From Psylliodes chrysocephalus (Eukaryota; Arthropoda; Insecta; Coleoptera; Chrysomelidae): a stretch of DNA of 64,000 nt. A program made the position numbers and the translations under genes. Below the pieces are notes generated by a model, which was given only the letters and a program-made list of their open reading frames with translations, made no database searches and had not been told where the DNA came from. Where the stretch lies: assembly GCA_927349885.1 (NCBI GenBank), contig OV651816.1:10135882-10199881 (forward strand). Reading direction: 5' to 3'. Of this stretch, positions 55,308-64,000 are shown piece after piece (position 1 is the stretch's first letter; each line of letters starts with the position of its first letter).

Positions 55308-55665
55308 TTAAGAGTTTCCATAAATAAAGGTACAGTAAGACAGATAGTATATTGTTCCTATACAAAGCACTTTTTTATTATATAAAAGAGAGGTAGGATA
55401 TAATGCTGGTTTTTTGTAGATAATTTTAATTATACGATTTTGGATTACATATTCAACCAGCGAATTGTTAATAATAATTAGTAAATTCTTAGTCATAAAT
55501 TTCCTCAATTCATAAAATTTAAAAATGAATCATCTTACCTTGGGATTTTAATGACGTAATGTGATTAACCCATTTAAAATTTTGATCAATTATGATACCG
55601 AGGTATTTTGTTGTGTTTTTCATTTTAATTAGAAAGTTTCATTTGTTTGTATGTTGAAAGAAGCT
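55308..55665 (-). pseudogene. LINE reverse-transcriptase thumb fragment
   Basis: From 55620 down: TKYLGIIIDQNFKWVNHITS (the K-Y-L-G-x-x-I-D block), then, from 55508, NSLVEYVIQNRIIKIIYKKP, ALYPTSLLYNKKVLCIGTIY. This is the usual sequence after the palm in Jockey-type reverse transcriptases (x-Q-N-x-I-I-K-I-I-x-x-K-P). The catalytic palm is missing. Confidence 0.7.
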
Positions 55666-56017
55666 TTTTGTAAATTACATTGCTCTCTATGGATCTACTT
55701 TAACACAAAAATAGTTTTGTGGCTATAAGTTGCTATATAATCTATCGTAGCAAACCTATTAATAATTCAAACATAGTAAGTAGTATTAATATAATATCAA
55801 GTAATTTTTTAAAATAAATAAAGTAAATGATCTCAAAACAGAAATAATTTATAATAAATGCGGGTAAAACGAGGGGTAAAATAACAATAAATTAAGGAAA
55901 ATACTTAAAAAGGGCAGGTTTAAAGAGTATTATCACAAGAAAGTATATCCGTTCTGTTTATTTATTAAGTATTATTTGAGATTACTTTTGAATAAATTTA
56001 TTGTTTTTTTTTAATTT

Positions 56018-56125
56018 CTGTAGAAAGAAGGTGCCGGATTTGTTCCTCAAACAAGAAACGAAGCCAGCCATTTTTTGTTTGTGAAAAATGTAATGACAAA
56101 AATGGCCAAATCGTTAGGCTGTCAT
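56018..56125 (+). pseudogene. Possible piggyBac-like C-terminal Cys-rich fragment
   Basis: One frame reads RRCRICSSNKKRSQPFFVCE followed by KC, matching the C-x2-C ... C-x2-C start of the Cys-rich domain at the end of piggyBac-type transposases. The second half of the domain is not readable. About 100 bp. Confidence 0.35.
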
Positions 56126-58555
56126 GAAGACAATCATTGGATAGTTTTTATGCGTAATTACATAATTTTCCTTTTTTTTTTTCAATGGTCTATTTTAACG
56201 TCCACCTGGATCTTGGTATTTTGTTTTCAAAGAACTTGATAGTATTTGTATTTTAATAAAAATATACTTTAGTTTACATGTGTGAGTAAAATGGTCTGAT
56301 ATTTGCCGTCATACCATAGACCAACGTCTCATATATGAGCCGGATCAAAAAATCCCACAGGAACTGCATACTGAATATTAATATCTGATATATAAATACG
56401 TTGGCAAGAAAAGTGTTTTTTTCAGGTTTATGTCAAAATCGATACATGGTCTAGGACCTAGGACGCTGAAACATAAATATCTACTTGATAGTCAAGGTGT
56501 TAAGATATACAGATTCGCAAAACGGAACGCAGACAATCTATTTTACAATGAATTGGACAAAGTATAATACGACCACGCATAAAACAAACAAAGATCACTA
56601 AGCGGCGCGTTACCTATTCTGTCGCCTCGCGCACGGTACATGAGACTTCCTGCTAACTACCATTTCGCTGATTTGGCTTGTATAGTACGAATCTGTATAT
56701 TATTTTTCATCTTTACAAACCTTAAATTCAGTATTGAAAAATATAAATATTCTATCATTGGATTTATCATCAGACTCAATCGTCAGATACTGTGTCATCT
56801 TCAGGTTCTGACTCTACATCTGGTTCAGCCAAAGGATCTAAAAATAAACCTTTCTTCAAAGATGATGCAATATGGATCCTAATTATGGTTTGTACATCGA
56901 TACTAATTCTTCTGACCCGATATTCTATTATTTTAATAAAATAGGCATTATAACTTATAATAAATCTAAAACTGACTCTCCTGAAAGATTTTATTGTTTT
57001 TATATGTAACCCTTTTCTTCCCTATGAATGGTCTAGATTGCACGTTAAGTTTTTTAACGGTATTTGTAACTATGGATAAATAATCATTCGTATTTATTTA
57101 ACGCTAAAGTTAGATTTGTAGCAGGTAAATTTAAATGTGTAAAGCCATAATGTTCTTACTCATAAATTAACGATACAACACATATCCAAATTACTTGCCC
57201 AGTTCTTCAACAAATTCTTCCCTTATATAAAACAATTTTTATCTCTAATTTTTAACATGACCATTATAAATTTCCATATTCGTTTTTACGGTGCAGAGAT
57301 AGATAACAGCTTCGCCAAACTTATACAACTTAGACGTCTAGACAAATTACAACACATTAACATAAACTTAATCAATATTGTAGTTACATAAGACACATAT
57401 AACTTTTTGAATATATCGTTCTGGCCAAAGGTGTGCTTATATTTTTTATAAAGTAGGTTTTTTAGATATATGAAACATAAAATTCGTCAGAATACAATTT
57501 CAAGAAATATGATATGATGATATAAGTAAAATATAATGTATAGGAAAAAAATAAAATGGGCCAATGTTTTAGTTAGTACTAATACCGTTTCGTTTTATTA
57601 TCAAATTCTTACATGGCTTTCCAGTCAAACTCATCAATAAGTATCCAAAAAGCAACGAGTATCTTTAATTTAACGACAGTCACCGATTATTTACCAATAA
57701 TTGGTGATGTGAAGGCTCATAAATTTAGTTTACACATTTATATGTTAGCTATTGTTCTATAACACTTAGATTTTACTATTGACTCTCAAAATATGTATGT
57801 TTTTAAAGACAAATCGAGTTATATCGACTAAAATTATGTCCAGTATATATTTAATGAAAAAAATGTAAATAATTGTATGAAATAACTTTGACCCACTAAA
57901 GTAAGTACCTCAGACAATGGTCCAAATAAGCACCCACGTTTGTTGTTATCTAGTTAAAAGTCTTTTAAAAAATGGTATTAATTAATTAAGGGGATACATA
58001 ATTGCACTTTAAAAAATTCTTCTAACTATGTAATATCAAACTCTAAAATGACAGATTCGAACTTTGCATTAGTCTAAATTCAACTTTGAGCTTACACACT
58101 ACACTTTGGAGTAGGCAGGTATATTTTAAAAAGTAAGCAAATATAAAATGATATGTTTGTGTAGGTATGTTGCCTACTTATATATTTTTATAAACAAAAT
58201 AGAGAAAAACTGTTATATAAATAGGCCATTGTCACGTAAAAGTGCATTTCAAAGAGTGTCATTTGTAAACGAAAACAGGGAAAGAAATCTGAACTTGAAT
58301 AAATTGTAACAAATTATAAAACCAATTGAAGTCATACTAAATAAGAGGTTGAGCTAAAAATTTACTTATTTTCCCATAAAATTTATATTTTAGACATTGC
58401 TGGTTAATACAGGTGAGAAGCAAATTAACAAAAGTGGGACATAATGTACGAATTAAAATTCATGGAAAAAACACAAACCATTATTCAAAGAAAGAGAAAC
58501 TTTAAAACATATTGTTACACTAAGTAATCTAATAAAGGCTATGAGAATATTAGTA
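56126..58555. other. Long stretch without recognised genes
   Basis: A Ser-rich frame (SSDTVSSSGSDSTSGSAKG, about 56775-56835) ending near 56883 is the only coding-like signal, and I do not recognise it. The rest has short frames and no visible repeat boundaries. Confidence 0.35.
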
Positions 58556-58559
58556 AATT

Positions 58560-61253
58560 ATTTGGTATATCAAAAACATACATACAAATTTTTATTTTCT
58601 GAAACAGAAGGCAAAATTGTGACGATTTCTGCCATAAAAACATTCGAAATATTATCAAGAAACATACATTTATTCTGCTCAACTTTTTTTAAAAATGTTA
58701 TGTTGAAAGTTATGTCTTTATCAAAAGTTATATCCATTACAATTCCTATGAAGTGGTTTGCGTATTTTCTAGAAGTCAATTTAACCACAAAGTCATTGAC
58801 TTCAGGAATGCTGGGCCATAAGAAATGTTTGATCTGTTTTCAGAGGCTGCTCTGTATATACATTTTTCTTTTAATTCAACTAAGGTTATATCATCAGGAC
58901 TGAAAAAATTATGAATACACATCTGAAGAATTTATACATCTTGTCACTCTAAATATACCTTTCTTTCTTGGAATTGATTTAGAAGAAGTACTAGCCACTA
59001 GATATTTATTTAGGGAAAAAAGTTCGTAATCCACAAAGTGCCTCCAAAAACAGTTGTGTCTTAATAAAATAAAAAGAATACATTTTGTACTACCACATTC
59101 AAGTTTAATTGGCATAGAACTTTGAAAAATACCGCTTAACTCATCTTCACAGCCAGGTCGTATTAATTAACTAAGGAAAATTTGTTTAATTTGAAAAAGA
59201 ATGATATTCGAAACACATTCTATCACCCAAAAAAATTATAACAAAAAAAAAACAGAAAAAAGAATACAGTCCTGAATGTGTTCTTCATTTTAAAGTACGC
59301 TAGAAAGAATTATAAATCCAAGCCCATAATGGGCAAGATGAGCAAAATAAAATTCTAGCTTCGAGTGTATTGGAAGAAGACTTTGTCCATATCAATTCTC
59401 TTACCAACATAGTCCTCTTAAAGGTTTTCAACCCAACAGGAATAGTGACTGTTGATTCTATTTGGTTTATTTCTGAGTTGGAAATGGTATAACATTTTAT
59501 ACCTTTACAAATATCCTGCAATTCTCTAACAAAACTTTGGAAGTTATCTAGATCTCGACCTTGAGCAACAAGATTATCCGAAGTCCTTTTTAAACACCCT
59601 CCTATGCCATCGGGGGCCCCTTTCCTATGGCGGCCAGGTTTACTTTAAGGTAAGGCCATCTAATAATTTGATAGTCCAAAGAACTTGAGAGATACTTTTC
59701 GAGTATTGGGTTGATGGGCCGTCACTTAAAAAGTAAACCAAATGGAGATTTAAAACAAAACTTTTAACATCCTCGGTAATAGGCTCCAAGTGACCACAGA
59801 TAACAAAAGGATCATGTAGCAAATTTTCGAAAAATTAACACATTAACTTATTTTGGTTCTGATGGAGATATACTATTACTGTATGTAAACTAATCTGGTG
59901 TTTTGATCCTTCAAAATGGGCTCATTGTATTTCATGGCTATATTTACAATTATAATTTTCAGAGAATTCGATATGTATCAGTACTTCATCCTGAGAAAGT
60001 TTTTTTTGTATCATCTATAACTTTATATTGATGTTGAATTTGCATATTGTTTTAAAAATTTTGGTAATCATTCTATGAATATGTTTACCATATTATTTTT
60101 TGTTTTATTTACGATCTCTTTGGTGGTCTTTTGGCACATTTTTTCTCCCCCTTAATTATGATTTTTTTTAAGATCCATCAGTAAACTCATTACATTTCAG
60201 TACTTTATTAAGCATGATCACGTCAAGTGGATCCCCTATTTTCTACTTGATCATAAAAATTAAGTCCATGTATTGTTTTCATAAGTAGTTACCATGAAAA
60301 ACTAATCCTCCAAACGATATTTCAAAATTTTGATTTTAAAAATAATTTAATTCAATTTAATAAATTAATGAAATATTTAGGATTTATTGTCAAATATGTA
60401 CATTTTGTTAAAATATAAAAAATTTAAAATTATTTGTTTATCATCATATTGTTAATTAACTTTTAAATAAACAAATGAAAATTTCATTGATCTCTTGCCC
60501 GGCGCGATTTGATTAATAAATTCACATTGTTTAAATTAATAACGAGCAGTGAAATTTTCTTTCAGAATATTAAACTTACATAAATAATGCATGTAACCGA
60601 TAAAACAAAACTTCATTTTTTTACCGAGGAATCAACGAAATTTTCATTTGTTTATTTAAAAGTTAATTAACAATATGATAATAAATAAACAATTTTAAGT
60701 TATTAATATTTTATCAAAATATAGATATTTGACAATAAATACTGAAAATTTAATTTAATTTTCATAAATAGTTTGGGGGATTAATTTTCCATGGTAACTA
60801 CTTATGAAAAAAATACATGGACATAATTTTTATGATCAAGTGGAAAATAGGGGGCCCACTTGACGTGATCTTGCTCTATTGCCACAAGATAAGTATACGC
60901 GTTTCAAACAATTTTCGTTATTTATGTCACAATATATTTTTTTTTAATAAGGCACTTAAATTAGCGGAATTAATTATGATTAAAATTTTTAGCTTAGTAA
61001 CCAAAAGTAACGTATTTTCATGGATAACGCGTAGGCACGTTTCTAGATTTTTAAAAGTCGGAATTAAAACCCTAAACAGATGGAATTTACAAAATCTGAG
61101 ATAACTTATTTCAACGTTCGGATGATTCTTCTTAAATAATCCATATATATTTTTTATTGTATCATTGAGATCCCGTTTTTGTTTCTTTATTTTTCGCAAA
61201 AGTGTGTTTATTCTAACCACCCCTAAGTTTGTCGATATATTAACGGGCACCAT
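58560..61253 (-). pseudogene. Uncharacterised multi-copy insect protein, split by a fold-back element
   Basis: Reading from 61253: KKQKRDLNDTIKNIYGLFKK, HPNVEISYLRFCKFHLF, ETCLRVIHENTLLLVTKLK, then CDINNENCLKR and LSC (Cys cluster, about 60945-60900). After the insertion (60210-60876): CQKTTKEIVNKTKNNMVNIF, EWLPKFLK, EFSENYNCKYSHEIQ (about 59975), HDPFVICGHLEPI (about 59810), FLSDGPSTQY, KGAPDGIGGCLKRTSDNLVA (about 59605), DICKGIKCYTISNSEI, LELKEKCIY-like residues and VVKLTSRKYANHFIGIVMDI near the end. I recall this motif order from many uncharacterised, repetitive insect proteins. Function is unknown to me. The conserved S-D-G-P-x-T-Q-Y and E-F-S-E-N-Y motifs hint at an acidic catalytic site. 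Frameshifts and stops are scattered, so this copy is dead. Confidence 0.7.
60210..60876. mobile_element. 667-bp fold-back element nested in the uncharacterised gene
   Basis: The left arm AAGCATGATCACGTCAAGTG and the right arm (reverse complement GAGCAAGATCACGTCAAGTG) pair for about 270 bp, including TTCATAAGTAGTTACCATG and TTTAAAAGTTAATTAACAAT. About 150 bp of unpaired centre (60490-60640) contains GCCCGGCGCGATTTG. TATT stands outside both ends (60206-60209 and 60877-60880), a possible 4-bp target duplication. Coding of the host pseudogene resumes on both sides. Confidence 0.75.
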
Positions 61254-61984
61254 TTTATTTAATGCTATAAAGATCTAGTAGGCAAGCTTGTCATATTATG
61301 GCATTGCATGTTTACTATAACTCTTAATTATACATCTGTCTAAATACAAAGATGTCACGTTTCGGAGAATTTTCGTTAAAAAGTATTGAAGAAAATGTTG
61401 AAAATAGTAAGCCACTCAATCCTGTAATTCGCGAAATAATCTATTAAATACAACTCTTGGTATCGAGAATAACAATAATCACATATGTTAACACTCATTG
61501 TATTTTTGAATTATACTTCCACCTTTCATGTATTAGCTTATGCGATTGTCGATAGTTTCGATACCACTCGTTGTATAATATGATAATCTCTACACCATTA
61601 TCGAGTTACAACGATTAATATATATATTTTAAAACTTCTAAGTTCAGTTAAAATAAATAAATAAATGCCTAGGAAATCTTTTGGGTTTATTTTCCTAAAT
61701 TGAAAGATTTCTAAAAATCATAACTGTAACAACTACATATTCAAATAAAAAGTGATCCACAAAAATGTTTATTAAATAGGTCATTGTCGACAAAAATAGA
61801 TATACGAGTCATGTCCGTTATAATTACGCACGGCTCTGAATTAAATTCAAACTGAAACTGAAAAAGAAGAATGCTTTCGTGGACCATTCTATATATCATG
61901 TTCGTGAAGTACATTGTTCACTTTCTAACCAGAAGCAAACCACTGAACTACATTTTTTTACACTTACGTCGTTTTGGTAAAAAT
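61254..61984. other. Unassigned
   Basis: A 31-codon plus frame (61352-61447, MSRFGEFSLKSIEENVENSK...) resembles the start of insect tyrosine-recombinase-like proteins only vaguely. Nothing else supported. Confidence 0.3.
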
Positions 61985-62215
61985 TATTCCTCATAAATCC
62001 TCATACCTCCTTTTAAATCCTTAAACATCCTCGAAAAACCTTATAAATCGTTAATACATCCTCATAAATTCTCATAAATCTTCATAAATCCTCATATATT
62101 CTCATAATTCCTCATAAATCCTCATAAATACTCATAAATCCTTAAAAATTCTAATAAATTCTCATAAATCCTCATAAATCCTCATAAATCCACATAAATC
62201 TTCATAAACCCTCAT
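61985..62215. repeat. CCTCATAAAT tandem array
   Basis: About 20 head-to-tail units of CCTCATAAAT with substitutions (CCTTAAACAT, TCTCATAAAT). Degenerate, so older than the 40.4-kb array. Confidence 0.85.
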
Positions 62216-63010
62216 TTTATCGCTTTTTGATGTGCCAACATCAACATCAACAAAAGTTGATATACAGTATGTAAAAAATCACTTAGATATTTATTTATAA
62301 ACAAAAATATTTTTTGTAATGTTTCCCTCATTGTATCATACCTGTTTATGCAACCAGTTGGGAAATGTCTTATTTTATGTAACGAGTGAATATTTGCGGG
62401 ACGAGCAGAGCGAGGTACCGCAATACGAACGAATTATATGAAATAGCATTTCGTAACGTGTTAAATACAATATTTTAATTAGAATATTTGTAAAATTTTG
62501 TTTTGGTAAAACAGTACTGACATCTAGACAACCAATATTACTTTCGTGAATTTTTAGTTGCATATGCGTCACTTTATTGACAAATAAAAAATCATATTAA
62601 TTATTTATTCTCAACGACTTGAAGTGTGTTTATATTATTTATAAAGTTATTTAGTTTCCAATAAAGTGTGTTATTTTGTCATGTATTGTGTATTTAATTA
62701 TATTGTGATGTTTCAGAATGGAAAATAAGAGCTAAACCAACATTAATACTGGGTTCTAAGTTTAACCAAATTATATTTTTGTAAGTCAACCCGCTCTCTT
62801 ATGATATAAAAACTTTCAATAATAATGTAGGTATGTATTGTTTTTAAAACCAAAAAACGTTTATTTTTGTTTTTTTTCCCAACCGGTGATATAATAATTT
62901 TTTTTTTAATTTTGACATATTAAGTGACATATTTTGTAATCGGAGCAAGGTCAAAACGATTTACTTTATGCAACCAGTTGCATAAAGTAGAACATTAACT
63001 TATTGGTTTT
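62216..63010. other. Unassigned; AACCAGTTGCATAAAGTAG words
   Basis: ATGCAACCAGTTG occurs at about 62348 and 62968, and related words again at about 63895-63970, suggesting a repeat family whose limits I cannot define. CGGGACGAGCAGAGCGAGG near 62397 is a GC-rich short segment. Confidence 0.35.
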
Positions 63011-63014
63011 TAAT

Positions 63015-63600
63015 TCGAAAAATCGAAAAATTGAAAAATCGAAAAATCGAAAGATCGAAAAATTGAAAAATCGAAAAATCGAAAAATCGAAAAATCAAAA
63101 AATCGAAAAATCAAAAAATAAAAAAATCAAAAATCGAAAAATCAAAAAATCGAAAAATCGAAAAATCGAAAAATCGAAAAATCGAAAAATCGAAAAATCG
63201 AAAAATCGAAAAATCGAAAAATCAAAAAATCGAATAATCGAAAAATCGAAAAATCGAAAAATCGAAAAATCGAAAAATCGAAAAATCGAAAAATCGAAAA
63301 ATCGAAAAATCGAAAAATCGAAAAATCGAAAAATCGAAAAATCGAAAAATCGAAAAATCGAAAAATCGAAAAATCGAAAAATCGAAAAATCGAGAAATCG
63401 AAAAATCGAAAAACCGAAAAATCGAATAATCAAAAAATCGAAAACTCGAAAAATCAAAAAATCCAAAAATCCAAAAATCAAAACTCGAAAACTCGAAAAC
63501 TCGAAAACTCGAAAACTCGAAAACTCAAAAACTCGAAAACTCGAAAACTCGAAAACTCGAAAAATCGAAAAATCAAAAAATCCAAAAATTGAAAAAGGCA
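63015..63600. repeat. 8-bp array GAAAAATC grading into GAAAACTC
   Basis: About 585 bp of (GAAAAATC)n with point variants. A block of GAAAACTC units occupies about 63482-63560, before GAAAAATC returns. The long Lys/Ile-rich and Phe/Ser-rich frames here are by-products of the repeat. Confidence 0.95.
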
Positions 63601-64000
63601 ATGAATAAGGACATTTAACATTTGACATTATGTTTAACAACAAAAAATAAAAGCTGTAAATTGCGTTTTATTTTTTAAATAATTGCCCAGAAATGTTGAG
63701 GGTAAAATTTTGATGTACTCCTTTAAGGATAATGGGGTAAAAACGGTTTTCTTTTTCAAAAATCAAAAATCAGATCGGCAATACATATCCCTTATTTTTA
63801 TTATTACTATTGAAAAAAAACGTCGTAGGACAATCAAATACAACAATTTTCTCAAATATTTGATTGGAAGTACCTACAAAAAAAAGGCATTTCGTAACTG
63901 GTTACATAAATAGCTACTTCGTAACTAGTTTTATAATGTTCAACATTATGCAACATATTGCGTAAAGTAGATTATTTTGACACTTGCTGCGATTACAAAA
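63601..64000. other. Unassigned
   Basis: Contains CTGGTTACATAAATAGCTAC and TTGCGTAAAGTAGATTATTT, related to the words at 62.35 and 62.97 kb. No gene recognised. Confidence 0.35.

Noticed and set aside
58541..58903. Plus-strand frame of 120 codons
   Set aside because: The minus strand here carries the conserved end of the uncharacterised family (VVKLTSRKYANHF), so this is a shadow.
61352..61447. Start of a tyrosine-recombinase-like or host protein (MSRFGEFSLKSIEENVENSK)
   Set aside because: Only 31 codons, no donor site or continuation seen. The resemblance is too weak.
63003..63643. Long open frames on both strands (201 and 182 codons)
   Set aside because: They are translations of an 8-bp simple repeat. 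Both strands stay open because the unit lacks stops, and composition is Lys/Asn/Ile or Phe/Ser only.

Overview
This is a strongly AT-rich stretch of a eukaryotic nuclear genome, almost certainly arthropod and most likely insect. The basis is the repeat content: Transib, Crypton-like, hAT and Tc1/mariner-type (DUF4817-like HTH) transposases, I/Jockey-type LINEs, tRNA-derived SINEs and TA-flanked fold-back elements. Reading frames are short and interrupted, and several are joined only across GT...AG-like sites or frameshifts. I could not identify one intact, single-copy host gene. The window reads as intergenic or deep intronic DNA built from nested, decayed mobile elements. No rRNA gene, functional tRNA gene or CRISPR array was found.

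Layout. 1-11 kb: a LINE 3' fragment (minus), the end of a KRBA2/Ginger-like integrase gene, a Jockey-like LINE (minus, 2.9-5.7 kb) carrying a 1.15-kb inverted-repeat element, a GC-richer non-repeat island (6.2-6.9 kb), a mariner-type transposase (minus, 7.5-9.7 kb) split by a 1.3-kb element with 15-bp inverted ends, a Harbinger-like MITE with TTATTA duplications, and a SINE with 12-bp target duplications. 13-21 kb: two LINE fragments (13.35-13.87 minus, 13.9-14.9 plus), a SINE, a 1.34-kb TA-flanked CACGG element containing an apparent exon-intron-exon unit, and a decayed Transib transposase. 22-36 kb: a long fold-back element, fragments of tRNA(Glu)-derived SINEs, Mutator-like and mariner transposase remnants, a dispersed 150-bp tandem repeat on both sides of a candidate solo LTR, a second (inverted) CACGG element, a LINE RNase H fragment, and a Crypton-like tyrosine recombinase pseudogene with a 62-bp intron.

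36-47.6 kb: a LINE RNase H gene cut into two halves 4 kb apart by an inserted segment flanked by (TA)n. The insert itself holds two further LINE pieces, two SINE-type units and a perfect 720-bp array of a 10-bp unit. Then come a hammerhead-like motif, a GC-richer island, a 231-bp hairpin MITE and the best-preserved LINE (44.1-47.6 kb, YADD present). 47.8-50.1 kb: an unusual 2.3-kb element packed with GACGTC palindromes and a 308-bp higher-order repeat. 50-56 kb: hAT and mariner pseudogenes, two Jockey pieces with a 733-bp fold-back element between them, a tRNA(Glu)-like SINE, another LINE and a possible piggyBac C-terminus. 58.5-61.3 kb: a pseudogene of an uncharacterised multi-copy insect protein family, interrupted by a 667-bp fold-back element. 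62-64 kb: two simple tandem arrays.

The genes do not form a pathway. What links the window is nesting: the order of insertions can be read at several loci (LINE before DNA element; transposase before MITE; RNase H before TA-targeted insert), and at least five non-autonomous elements each carry many copies of their own short palindromic motif. Family assignments rest on my reading of motifs and memory of the families, not on database searches.
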